Origin: Adiantum capillus-veneris
Taxonomy: Eukaryota; Streptophyta; Polypodiopsida; Polypodiales; Pteridaceae
Length of the DNA: 64,000 bases
NCBI GenBank assembly: GCA_014529385.2
Contig: CM043944.1
Coordinates: forward strand, 170,935,240-170,999,239
Reading direction: 5' to 3'
The notes under the pieces were generated by a model that was given only the letters and a program-made list of their open reading frames with translations, was not told the origin of the DNA and ran no database searches. Shown here piece by piece: positions 19,551-29,340 of this stretch (its first letter is position 1; each line of letters begins with the position of its first letter). The position numbers and the translations under genes are program-made.

Positions 19551-21851
19551 TTACAATGGTACTTGGCCAAAACCCATCATTTCTCTATGATCATGAAACT
19601 CTTTGCTTACCTTTGGTAGAGGATGTTCTCTGAGGTTGTCACGATTTCTTTCATGGTTTACACAGACTGTGAGAAATTGGACACCTCGTTTACCATCTTT
19701 GCTACGTATTCTAGCATATGTTGAACCATCGTCCATTACCTTAGTTTCCATTCGAACACCCACAATGTAGGGTTGTCCAAGGATGAGATGATATGAAGAT
19801 GTATCCTGTGCAAAGAAGTTTTGGTCAATCTTTACATCACCTATTGTTACCTTCACACCTGGACATGCTGCATACAATTCACCGGATGAATTGTTTGCCA
19901 CTTTTACCATCCAGCCATGATCTGTGTCCATCGGCCATTTGCACTTGTTGTAGAGCCTCTTTGACATTATGTTTATTTCTGAACCATGGTCAATCAAGGC
20001 AACAAATGGCTCTTCAAGATCACCTACCTTGACCAAAGTTTTTGTAGTAGCTCTTGCCCAATGACTTCGTGATTGGTAGCATCCTACCACAGCTCCATCA
20101 TTCTCCTTATTTTGCAGTTGCATCCCTTGTGTCTTTGAGGTTTCCCCTTCAACTTGTGGACGAGAAACTTCAGCAAGGATTTGCCTCTTTCTCTTGATGA
20201 TGTCAATGATCTCCTCATGGAATTCACGCTTTGCAATGCCAAGAACTTCTCCCAGAGTAAACTCAATCTTGCTATTCAAGATCCTTTCCTCCAAGACTTT
20301 CTTTAAATCTGTAGCAACCTCAATATCAGATTGTAGTTTATAAGTTGGGCCTTTTGTCTTACCTTTCATTGGCTCTTTCTTCTTTCCTGTTGTAGACTCC
20401 TCCATGAGTACTTCAGGTGGAGATGCTCCTTGTGTTGAGGGTGTTTGAGAAGGCATTGAGTCGCTTCTTCCCCCACTTCTAGAAGCTCTTTTTGATGGTC
20501 CTTCATCAGCATTCTCACGTCTGCGCTTCTCTTCTACAATTGCCTCATTTTGTTGGCATTTTGTAATGTAGGCATGCACTGACAATGAGTCCACTGGATC
20601 ATTCCATCCTGTTTCTAGACGTATGCAATCACCTGCTTCATGTAGAATCTCTTTTGTAAGCTTTCCCTTTTTAGCTAATTGCATGACATTTGGCCAAATT
20701 TGACCATGATGGTCACTCACCTCTTCATCACAAAAATGTTCAATTTTTACTCCATAAGTAGCTGCCTCAACTGAAGAGGTGGCATGCTTGGTTGCCATAT
20801 CTTCAACTAAGGTTTGCATTCCCCCCTTCCCAAAGTTAGTTCTCAAGGGTAGACCTGTCTCTCTTAAGTGGATTTTACCATCCTTAAAAAAGACAACATC
20901 TTTTGACAAAGCATCACTAAAATCATCACAATCCCTTCTTACATGGTCTGTACTATCACACCAAATACATCTATTAACAAACCCTTCTTTGGGCTGTTGT
21001 CTTTGCCTAAGAAGTGGCCCTGATGGTTGGCCTTTTTCTTCAAGCTTTGCAAACTTCACCTTCAAGTCACGCATTCCCTTCACAAGCTCATCTAGCATGG
21101 ATTCATCAAACTTAGGAGCGATAAAAGTAGGCTTTACCATTTTGTCAGAAGTTGAGGTGGAAGGACTTGCAGTGTTTACTACCATCTTGTCCATTCTTCT
21201 TTGTCGTTTGACAAGCAGTGAGACAGCACCTTCAACCTCATTCCAGTCAGTCTTTAGTCCTTGCTCAACATCTTTATCTTCAAGAAGAAGCTCCAAATTT
21301 TTTTGAAACTCTTTACCTGCAGCTTGTAAGAAAAGATCTGTCTTCTCTGCATCTAGTGTGGCCCTTTCTGTCCTAGTGAGTTGTGCATAGCGCCGCTCAA
21401 ATTCCCTAAGTAGCTCTGTTATTGATAGTCCTTGCTTTGGCTTAACTACCCATTCTAAGAATGTTCTTTTGGTCACTCTCTCCGAGTCCTCCATGAAATA
21501 TTCCTCCTTTAAAGCTACTTTGAGTTCTTCCCAATTTCTCCCATGCCCATCTTTAATTGCCCTAACATGCTCCCTAATTTCTGGAGCAACAACTAGCTCA
21601 AAGCTTTGAATCATCTCACCTTCTGACACGCGATGCAGCTCCATCTCCTTCACATACTCGCGTAAGTACTTGGTTACATCTTTGCCATTGAACTGATCCA
21701 TTCTGTTGACGACCGCTTGTATGGCCTTCGTTGTTGAAATATCCCTTCTTTCAGTAGCATGTTGTTGCTGCATGAACATTGCAAATGCTTGAAACATTTG
21801 CATTGTTGCTGGGTCAAAATGCATACCCTGTTGCTCAACATGATCAGCCAT
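19551..21851 (-). CDS. Gypsy-2 GAG-protease open frame (766 aa)
   Basis: The start chosen is the ATG at 21851 (M-A-D-H-V-E-Q-Q), about 35 bp past the primer site; a longer non-ATG start four codons upstream is possible. Residues ~20-210 form a GAG capsid region (W-E-E-L-K-V-A-L-K-E-E-Y, F-E-R-R-Y-A-Q-L). A CCHC knuckle C-I-W-C-D-S-T-D-H-V-R-R-D-C lies near 305. A Ser/Lys-rich linker follows. An aspartic protease is near 615: F-V-A-L-I-D-H-G-S-E-I-N, with D-H-G in place of the usual D-S/T-G. It ends before the RT frames. It is the longest open frame in the window and could still be translated if transcribed. Confidence 0.85.
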   Translation of the reverse strand: MADHVEQQGMHFDPATMQMFQAFAMFMQQQHATERRDISTTKAIQAVVNRMDQFNGKDVTKYLREYVKEMELHRVSEGEMIQSFELVVAPEIREHVRAIKDGHGRNWEELKVALKEEYFMEDSERVTKRTFLEWVVKPKQGLSITELLREFERRYAQLTRTERATLDAEKTDLFLQAAGKEFQKNLELLLEDKDVEQGLKTDWNEVEGAVSLLVKRQRRMDKMVVNTASPSTSTSDKMVKPTFIAPKFDESMLDELVKGMRDLKVKFAKLEEKGQPSGPLLRQRQQPKEGFVNRCIWCDSTDHVRRDCDDFSDALSKDVVFFKDGKIHLRETGLPLRTNFGKGGMQTLVEDMATKHATSSVEAATYGVKIEHFCDEEVSDHHGQIWPNVMQLAKKGKLTKEILHEAGDCIRLETGWNDPVDSLSVHAYITKCQQNEAIVEEKRRRENADEGPSKRASRSGGRSDSMPSQTPSTQGASPPEVLMEESTTGKKKEPMKGKTKGPTYKLQSDIEVATDLKKVLEERILNSKIEFTLGEVLGIAKREFHEEIIDIIKRKRQILAEVSRPQVEGETSKTQGMQLQNKENDGAVVGCYQSRSHWARATTKTLVKVGDLEEPFVALIDHGSEINIMSKRLYNKCKWPMDTDHGWMVKVANNSSGELYAACPGVKVTIGDVKIDQNFFAQDTSSYHLILGQPYIVGVRMETKVMDDGSTYARIRSKDGKRGVQFLTVCVNHERNRDNLREHPLPKVSKEFHDHREMMGFGQVPL

Positions 21852-21884
21852 GGTTACCCACAAACTCTCACCCTAGCAGATTCG

Positions 21885-21898
21885 CGTCGGGTTCACCA
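21885..21898 (-). other. Gypsy-2 primer-binding site
   Basis: TGGTGAACCCGACG on the minus strand, six bases inside the LTR end. It begins with TGG, as a tRNA CCA end requires, but is not the initiator-Met site used by the other elements here. I could not assign the tRNA. Confidence 0.6.
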
Positions 21899-21904
21899 AA
21901 AATA

Positions 21905-22932
21905 TGTCGAGAAATTTGCGATCTTGCCAGGAAAGCACCGGGCTTATGGCTGTGAGAGTTTGTGAGAGAACTCAACAAAAACTATATGAAGGAGTTAAAC
22001 CATAGATGCCATGAAGACTAGGGTTTGGAAAGAAGTGCAATCAAAGAAGACTCACTGTTTCTCTCTTGTATTCACACACACAAAGAAAGAACGCAAAAGA
22101 GAATGTCAAAACAATACGAAGATGAAAACTCAAGGCTATGGTCGTATCGTATCATGGGTAATATGAAAGGGTTAATGGATGAGTTAATGGCATTCAATCT
22201 TGACTGACCAAATAGGCTACGAATTGTTCTTTGGAATTGTAGTTTTGTGCTTACCATAATATATATATTTTGTCTAGTGATTGGGATTAATTGTGTGTAC
22301 AAATCGTCTTGGTTCATAGCAAGATAACTACGCTTACATCAAAAGAAAAATTATAGTCTATGAGAGGTAGTATGATGGGATCCGGTGATAGAAGTATTTC
22401 ATTGAGCCTTTCAGGGCCGAAGAGAAACACTATACGTTGTTGAAAGTGTATTTTACGGCTAATCCATACGTTAATTCTAATAGATCGTACAGAGTGAAAG
22501 CGATAGAAATGATCATCATGTGGGTTATTCATCTAGGATAGTATGTGAGAAATGTAGATATGAGAGAAGTGAAGAGATGAGAAGTTTCCCTCCCAAGCCC
22601 TATTCTTGCCCGTAGGCAATAAGGATACTGCGGGGAGAGATGTACCTGTAGCAAAGAGAACCTAAAATTTGTAGAGAGGATGAATTACTAAGAGTGAGAG
22701 AGATAGATTTGGTTAAGGAGATAATATTAGATATATATATATATATATATATATGTTGGATTAGAGATGAAAAAGAAAACAACAAGAAATCAAGAAAACA
22801 TCAATGTAGAACACATCTTACTTGACAAACCCTTTGGCACCATTATTGATGGAGAGAGAAGAAGAGTGGATAATTCCACTTTGATTGATACACCAAGTGC
22901 AAGACCTTCTTTGATTAGAGTTGATCTTCCAA
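21905..22932 (-). repeat. Gypsy-2 5' LTR, partial (last ~1,028 bp)
   Basis: Matches 13929-14955 at about 99 percent by eye, including the (TA)n run. The match stops at 22932 within GATCTTCCAA; the next base belongs to Gypsy-3. Confidence 0.9.
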
Positions 22933-23470
22933 TTTTCATTTGATAAATCATTAGTGTAATTAGTGGATTCTTTGTCACAATCATGTATGCAAAAACCAAG
23001 ATTTTCATTGACTTGTCAAAAGCCGATAAATTTACAAGTGGTATAGTACGGCCAGACTCATTAGCATCTATATACATGCTCTTTCCCCTGTAGGAGAAGT
23101 AGATTCTCCTTTTAGGGAACTTCATGTTGGCAGCCATGCGGTTGAACCATGGTGAGATGAAAAAATCTTCTTTGTTGACATAGCTTTGGACATGAAGCTT
23201 CAACTTCCCAATCAAGGGAGTAATGGAGGCTTGTTGTCCCTTGAAAGCTATGTCAGCAATTATAGTATCTCCCATCTCAAAAGCTTGAATGCCCAACTTG
23301 GTGATCAACTCCATTGATATGAAGTTGTGAGTAGAGCCAAGGTCAAACAAGATGAAGGAATCATGTTCCCTTACCTTTCCCCAAGCATAGGAGAGAGGTG
23401 ATCCTTTGCAATGGGCCATGCCCTTGCTCTCCACACTTAAAACACTTATGGTCCTTGCAAAAAGCTTCAA
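22933..23470 (-). pseudogene. Gypsy-3 aspartic protease
   Basis: The frame contains F-I-L-F-D-L-G-S-T-H-N-F-I-S, the retropepsin box with D-L-G in place of D-S-G, then T-K-L-G-I-Q-A-F and L-K-L-H-V-Q-S-Y-V. The same block occurs in Gypsy-1 with D-P-G. The open frame continues left past 22933 into Gypsy-2 LTR sequence, so its last ~48 residues are chimeric. Confidence 0.85.
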
Positions 23471-24727
23471 GATCTTCAGGAGAGAGTTTGTTTATACCTT
23501 TGTAAACTCCCTTCTCCTTGGACCGATTGTTGTTGTTGTTGTTATTGGAATTTCCTTGGGAAGAATTTTGGGCATTGGTTTTCCCCTTTGCATCACTTTT
23601 ATCTTTGTTTTCCATGGTCTTGACACTCCGTCTAGCCCCGTGTTGGAAATTGATGCGGGAAGCAACCATGGTGTGTTGGATTACTTCGGTGATAGAACCA
23701 AACCATTGGGAGTTGACATACTCGGCCATTTCTTCAGGTAATCCCACACAAAATTGTTGCTTTTACTCGGCAAAGTCTATCTTTTGGAAGATAGTAGCCT
23801 TGAGATGTAAATCCCAAAACTTGTCCACATACTTGTGAATAGACTCATGGGAGAGAAGCTTCAAACTGTGCCATTTGGTAAGTACTTTGTCCTTTGCATC
23901 GTTTGCAAGGAATTGCTTCATGATAGAAACTTGTAGAGTTTTCCATGTCTTTGGGGCTTTTCCATTTCCATGAAGGCTAGCCCATCATTGACGAGCCAAT
24001 TTCTAGAATTGCATAGCTACATGGTGTAGCTTTGGAGGATTCCATGAAGCCCTCGTCTCGAAAGGCCGCATCAAATTGCTGGATGAAGGCCAATACTTTG
24101 TCGGTGGCACTAAAGGTGCCATCCTAGATGAGAAAGGAGATACTCTCTCCTCCCTCTTTGAACTTCTTGGGCTTTTGTGACCTTCACCATGCAATGTATG
24201 CTTTGCTATGTCCTCCCCTCTTGTATTCTCTAGGAGAATAGCCATAGATTTTGTCGAAAGAGGAGGAAGGTGAAGAAGAAGGAGAAGAGGGCGACCTCTT
24301 TCTTGACCTTTTATTCCCTTGTTTTCTCTCTTCCCTTTTGGAGTAACAAGGAGAAGGACTGCGTGTTGACCATTTCCTCTTGGGAGGAGTTGGCGATCGT
24401 TTAGACCGCCTCTTCGTGGAGCCACATCTTCAGAGGAACTTAGGGATTCATTACTTTCTTGTTCTTTGGATTCTTCCTCTCGTATGGGAGAGAGTCTTCT
24501 TTTGGGGGTCTCATCCACAGTCCTCCTAAGCTCTCTCTCCTCTTGGAGGGGAAGGGAAATCCCATAAGCACGAAGTTGTTAACTTCGTCTTGCAAAGCAG
24601 AGTTGCCCATAACTTGCTGCAACGTAGTAACAAGATAATTGACAAACATGGGGGCATCATCATTAGCACCTTCATGTGCAAAATCAAAGTTATTAATGTT
24701 CATTCTACTCCCTTGGTTATTGTCAGC
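23361..24727 (-). pseudogene. Gypsy-3 GAG, frameshifted
   Basis: Starts M-A-D-N-N-Q-G-S-R near 24727, then D-F-A-H-E-G-A-N-D-D-A-P-M and L-Q-Q-V-M-G-N-S, matching Gypsy-1 GAG. A Ser/Arg-rich part follows (24003-24500), then the capsid end G-L-P-E-E-M-A-E-Y-V-N-S-Q near 23740 and a CCHC knuckle beginning C-F-K-C-G-E-Q-G-H near 23430. At least three frames are used, so it is not translatable as one protein. Confidence 0.8.
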
Positions 24728-24990
24728 CATGCTAATTATACTTATGTGTTTACTTAGTGTATTCTTTGGCAATTCAAAATTTTAGTTGCTACTCCTCTTA
24801 GCCTTTGAAAATCAGCACTTAAGTATCTACACCCACGGCTCAAATTGGTTAATTATAGAAAGTAGTGAAGTGGGTCTAATATTGCAAAATTGCCAAGGGC
24901 TAGCTTCTTTCGGACTCCTTATGGCTCAATAATGGTAAAGCCATAGGCAAGTCTAAAAAATACCCCATTATTAAGACCATAGGTCCCCAG
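24728..24990 (-). other. Gypsy-3 leader, left part
   Basis: Untranslated leader between GAG and the Copia-2 insertion. It matches Gypsy-1 46390-46620 in part (the shared block around GGTCTTAATARTGG and TTGCCTATGGCTTT). Confidence 0.7.
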
Positions 24991-25217
24991 TGTTACCATA
25001 TACATGTGGTAGTGATTTGTGTGAACACACTAGGACCGCCGGGGCATTTTTTCCCTCTTTAGGAGGTTTTACCCCTCGAGCATTGTATATACGCCCATCA
25101 CTCTAGGGCTATCAATATTTCCATTGCATACTAAGTAATACACTCTCTATTGTGTGCCTTGAGCTTCCTTCGTCTTCTCCAAGCTATGTGTGTTTCTTTG
25201 CAACCCTAATTCCAACA
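24991..25217 (+). repeat. Copia-2 5' LTR
   Basis: TGTTACCATA...AATTCCAACA. It contains a TATA-like TGTATATACG near 25084-25093. An identical-length copy is at 30223-30449. Confidence 0.95.
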
Positions 25218-25219
25218 AT

Positions 25220-25231
25220 TGGTATCAGAGC
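25220..25231 (+). other. Copia-2 primer-binding site (initiator tRNA-Met)
   Basis: TGGTATCAGAGC, two bases after the LTR. Confidence 0.95.
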
Positions 25232-25578
25232 AGGTTGCGTCCTTTGGGCCCAGTCGCCAGCTGCTCCAGCACACGCCTGCTCACTTTCTCCGATTACAGT
25301 GAGGTTTGGCGAGCGTTCACAGGTCGAAAGATATTTTGGGGTAGCTCATAGAGCTTAGTCTACTCAGATTTTTGATTCGGGCTCATTTCGGCCTCCGTTT
25401 CCACTACAGGCAGTGTTGCACAGGCTATTTCGTCATTTTGTGCAGAATTTTTGTCAGTGCCGTTTTCTGCATAACATGTGCCTTTCAGTCTTCTATGGTT
25501 TGTGCTATATAGCACATGTTGTTCCCGCTCCGTTTCTCCTATTTTCAGGCAGTTTTCACATCAGGTGCAACATTTACC

Positions 25579-26463
25579 ATGGTTGACAACAACAACACAG
25601 ATGTGTTCAAGATGTTTGCTGCTGAGGACAGGTTGGATGGGGACAATTACCCTATGTGCGCTTATATGATGCAATACGTTCTTGTGTCAAAGGGCATCTA
25701 GAATATTGTGCAAGGCATTGATGTACGTCCTGGTTCTGAGGATGAAGGTGATGTTGAGGATGTTGCAGGTCTTGCTGCAAGGATTGTTGCTGTTAGAGTT
25801 GTTTTGCCTACGGAAGAACAAGCTCGTTGGGATGTTAAGGATGCGCATGATCATGCATTGATTGTGTTTTCTGTGAAGCGCACCATTGTTCCTCACATCC
25901 GTTCAACAAAATCTGCAAAACAAGCTTGGGATATTCTAGCAGGTCTTTATGCAAGCTGCAATGAGGCTAAAATTGCTTTGCTGCGTAAAGAGCTGGAGTC
26001 GAAGATTATGCATGAGGAAGATGATATGGACACCTTTCTTTCTGGTGTCAAGGATATCAATGAGCAACTTATTTCTGCAGGTGAAGTCATTTCAGACAGT
26101 TCCCTTGTGCAAACTGTTCTTGATGCCTTACCAGATTCATACCAGAATTTTGCTAGTACTTGGAGACTTATGACCCAAGGAAATCCTGAAGTTGTCAAGT
26201 TTGATGCATTATGCACATTGATGTTGCAAGAGTCACTTTCCAGAAAAAACAGGACTAGGCAGCGTGCAGTTGAACAGGCTTTTATTGCTTCTCAAAGAAA
26301 GCGTGGTAACAGCAATGCAGCCACTTCTTATGGTTCTGCTGCGAGTGGCAAAACTTCTGTTCCTAATATCTCTGCTGGAAGCACTTTGTCTGGCAATTCT
26401 GGTGATAAGGGCAAAAAGAAGATGCGTTGCCATTATTGTAAAGCCAATGATCACTTGATCTAG
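25579..26463 (+). pseudogene. Copia-2 GAG
   Basis: Starts at the ATG at 25579 (M-V-D-N-N-N). R-L-D-G-D-N-Y-P-M-C-A-Y near residue 17 is the DUF4219-like start. A TAG at 25699 replaces an expected Trp (the frame reads K-G-I-stop-N-I-V-Q-G). The UBN2 core follows: K-Q-A-W-D-I-L-A-G-L-Y, L-D-A-L-P-D-S-Y-Q-N-F. The CCHC knuckle starts C-H-Y-C-K-A-N-D-H and is broken by the TAG at 26461, and its last Cys is missing. Frames before and after both stops stay in register. Confidence 0.88.
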
Positions 26464-27232
26464 TCGTTTGCTAAGTTGAAGGCCAAAGAGGCTAAGAAGA
26501 AAGAGTGTGGTTCCACTGCAAATGCTGGTTCCACTACAAATGCAGCCATTGTTGAGTCTTCTGTGAAAAGAGACTGTGTTCCTGATGTTGATGCAGAATG
26601 GGCTTTTAGTGCAGAGTGCACTTACAATCCTGCTATCCATGATGCATGCTTGTCAGTTGCTGCAGATTCACATGTGTGGTATTTTGACAGTGGTTCTACA
26701 AAGCACATTACCTCACATCGTGAATTGTTCACCTCTCTCGAGTCTGTCCCACATGGGAATTCAGTCACTTGTGCCAACAATACCTCTTATCCAGTTCAGG
26801 GAGTTGGAAAGATTGTGCTTACTGTTGCAAATGGCAGTTCTTTCACACTTGTTGATGCACTTTATGTACCTGGGATCAAGAAGAATCTCTTATCTGTATC
26901 CACACTCGCTAGACTTGGACTTGTAGTCAAATTTGTGGATGACAGATGTACAGTTCACGATCTAAGTTTTGGTGATGAAATTGTTGCATCTGGCCTTTTG
27001 TGCCGTGGGCTGTATAAGCTCACTTTGTATGACAAGTGTGGATAAAATTTTGCAAATGCTGTTGCAGATTCAAGGGCTATTTCAGATGCAAAACTTTGGC
27101 ATGCACGTTTTGGTCATCTGAATTTTGCCAATTTGCTGCGTTTGCAGAAATCTGATATGGTTGCTTCTTTTCCGCCTCTTGAAGCACCTGTCAAACATGT
27201 TTGTGAAGGCTGTATTTTCGGGCCACATGCAG
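26464..27232 (+). pseudogene. Copia-2 protease and pre-integrase region
   Basis: In the same frame as GAG. W-Y-F-D-S-G-S-T-K-H-I-T (catalytic D-S-G) is near 26680-26715, followed by V-P-G-I-K-K-N-L-L-S-V-S. A TAA at 27043 interrupts it. Then L-W-H-A-R-F-G-H-L (GAG-pre-integrase) is near 27095, and C-E-G-C near 27205 is part of the integrase finger. Around 27215-27233 the frame changes, apparently through a small deletion. Confidence 0.85.
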
Positions 27233-27233
27233 G

Positions 27234-28515
27234 TTGCAGCTTGTGCATAGTGATGTTTGTGGGCCCATGCAAACTCTGTCCTTGGGCAATTACCTGTACT
27301 TCGTGACTTTCATTGATGATTACTCCAGGCATGCATGGGTATTTTTGCTTAAAGCGAAGTCCGAAGTTTTTATGTGCTTCAAACAATTTCTGGCTATGGC
27401 TGACAATGTCTTGAAATGTACTATGGGCACCCTCCGTTCTGATCGAGGGGGGGAGTATATGTCTCATGAATTTAATGCATTTCTGGCTAGTCGTGGGATA
27501 AAACACCAATGTACAGTGCCTTATACACCTCAACAAAATGGTGTTGCTGAGAGAAAAAACAGGTCACTTATGAAAATGGCACGATGTATGGTCAAAAGTC
27601 AAGCTTTGCCGCATTCTTTTTGGCTTGAAGCCATCATGTGTGTGTTGAGATGTCGAGCTCTACACCTTGAGCTGGCATCCACTACGGGTCTTGGCCGCTT
27701 ACGGCATTTACTCACTGGCACGTTAGGTGACCGACATGGAGGATCTTTGCCAGTGATTCTACAGCTAGACTACACATATAGTGCCAGCCTAGTACGCTTC
27801 TAGCGAGTTCACACTTAGTGACCGCATGTACATATGTGCTACTTTTCAGCTTTAGAACTTAGTCATTTTTTACTCTCTTTTCTGTAAAGAAGAAGAAGCA
27901 GCTTTCCATCTCTGTGTGCTTTGTGTTTGTCTTGTGTAGCTCTCTTGCATCCTCATTCTTTACAGTGTGCCACTTATGTACTGAATAGGTGTCCTACGAA
28001 AGCTTTGCAGTCTATTACTCCATATGAAGCATGGCATGATAGAAAGCCTTCTATTAAGCACATGCGTGTTTTTGGTTGTTTGGCCATATGCTTTGGTGCC
28101 ACAAGTGCAGCGCAGAAAATTGGATGATAAGGTTGTCAAATGTATTTTTGTTGGTTATAGTACTGAAAGCAAAGGTTACAGGTTGTATCATCCGCAAACA
28201 AAACGTATTCTGGTTTCTCGAGATGTAGTATTTGTGGAAGATTCTGTTCAGCCCTTGCTGTCATGTACTAGAGACAGTAATTTAAGCTCACAGGACATTT
28301 ATGACACTTTGTTGCCTCTTTTCAGTGGTGGAAATACGAATGTAAGTTCCAATGAGGCAAATGTACAGCCTATGGGGGTTTTTGAAAATGTTTTAGATCA
28401 GCCTATTACTGATGCAGATGTACATGATGTACTTGATGAGGAAAGGGCTGAAAGTGAGCAGGCTAGAGGTATGCCAAAATGGCTGGTACACACTTTGCGT
28501 GACAGTAATGGATGA
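27234..28515 (+). pseudogene. Copia-2 integrase, interrupted by a solo LTR
   Basis: H-S-D-V-C-G-P (first Asp) is near 27246, L-R-S-D-R-G-G-E-Y (second Asp) near 27435, and P-Q-Q-N-G-V-A-E-R-K-N (Glu) near 27530. The coding sequence stops at E-A-I-M where a 322-bp insertion lies (27643-27964), and resumes after it with A-T-Y-V-L-N-R-C-P-T-K. F-V-G-Y-S-T-E-S-K-G-Y-R-L-Y is near 28152, the C-terminal integrase block. A TGA at 28513 ends this stretch. All three catalytic acids remain. Confidence 0.88.
27643..27964. mobile_element. Solo LTR (322 bp) with perfect target duplication
   Basis: The insertion starts TGTTGAGATG and ends TTCTTTACA and is flanked by GTGTG on both sides (27638-27642 and 27965-27969). 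Taking out the insertion and one GTGTG makes the Copia-2 integrase frame continuous at the exact codon. There is no internal sequence, so it is a solo LTR left after LTR-LTR recombination. Its family is not otherwise present in the window. Orientation is not certain. Confidence 0.85.
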
Positions 28516-28518
28516 CCT

Positions 28519-29322
28519 TTGTCTAGTCGTACTCGTTCAGGCTCTCGCCATGCATCTTATGCATCAGATTGTTATGCTTTGGCTGTGTCTAGCTTACATG
28601 ATGTTGAGGAGCCTCTGTCTTTTGATGAAGCACAGAATTCAAAAAATTGGATGGCTGCCATGCAATCAGAATATGATGCACTTATAGAAAATGACACATG
28701 GATTTTATGTGATTTTCCTCCTGGAAAAAAGGCCATTGGTACGAAGTGGGTTTACAAGTTGAAATGCAAGCCGGATGGTGAGATCGATTTCCATAAGGCT
28801 TGACTTGTTGCAAAGGGTTATGCACAGCAAAAAGGCATAGATTATGAAGAGAATTTTTCTCCCACTTGTCGTATGACTACTGTGCGTTTTCTATGTGCAT
28901 TGGCAGCTCATTTTGGTTGGGATGTACATCAATCAGACATTGTTACTGCTTTCTTGAATGGTGACATATTTGAGGAAGTTTATGTAACGCAGCCTCGCAG
29001 TTTTGTCATAAAAGGACAAGAGGACAAAGTGTGCAGATGTAAGAAGGCTTTGTATGGGTTGAAGCAATCTCCTCATGCTTGGTATGAGAAATCTGACACT
29101 CATTTGGTTAAACGAGGCTTTTGTAATAGTCCAATAGAAAGCACATTGTATGTAAAGCGTGAGGGTGATGTACTTCTCATTGTGGTTCTTTATGTCGACG
29201 ATTTGCTGATCACTGGACCAAATGAGAGACATATTGATGAACTTAAGGCTGATTTGAATGCTACTTTCAAGATGAAAGATTTGGGGTCGTTGCATCACTA
29301 CTTGGGTATACAGTTTAAGTAG
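28519..29322 (+). pseudogene. Copia-2 reverse transcriptase
   Basis: N-terminal part: W-M-A-A-M-Q-S-E-Y-D-A-L, then G-K-K-A-I-G-T-K-W-V-Y-K-L-K. A TGA at 28801 replaces an expected Arg before L-V-A-K-G-Y-A-Q. Then V-H-Q-S-D-I-V-T-A-F-L-N-G (first Asp), L-Y-G-L-K-Q-S-P-H-A-W-Y, and L-Y-V-D-D-L-L-I-T-G with the catalytic pair intact near 29190. A TAG at 29320 closes it. The frame is otherwise continuous. Confidence 0.9.
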
Positions 29323-29340
29323 TGTGATGGTGGTATTGCC

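Larger units (their letters stand above)
13929..22932 (-). mobile_element. Gypsy-2: Ty3/Gypsy element inserted into Copia-1, right LTR truncated
   Basis: Right to left: partial 5' LTR (21905-22932), primer site, GAG-protease, RT-RNase H, integrase, polypurine tract, full 3' LTR (13929-15951). RT precedes integrase, which defines Ty3/Gypsy. The shared ~1.03 kb of the two LTRs differs by about ten substitutions, all transitions, plus small indels, so it is the youngest large element here. No chromodomain follows the integrase. The missing half of the 5' LTR would contain U3, so the normal promoter is lost. Confidence 0.9.

Noticed and set aside
20779-21306. 175-residue plus-strand frame
   Set aside because: It is the complement of the Gypsy-2 GAG frame and has no motif.
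27638-27965. A GT...CAG intron inside Copia-2
   Set aside because: The edges look like splice sites, but a TG...CA insertion flanked by a perfect GTGTG duplication fits the reading frame exactly; splicing at GT would lose one base from the frame.
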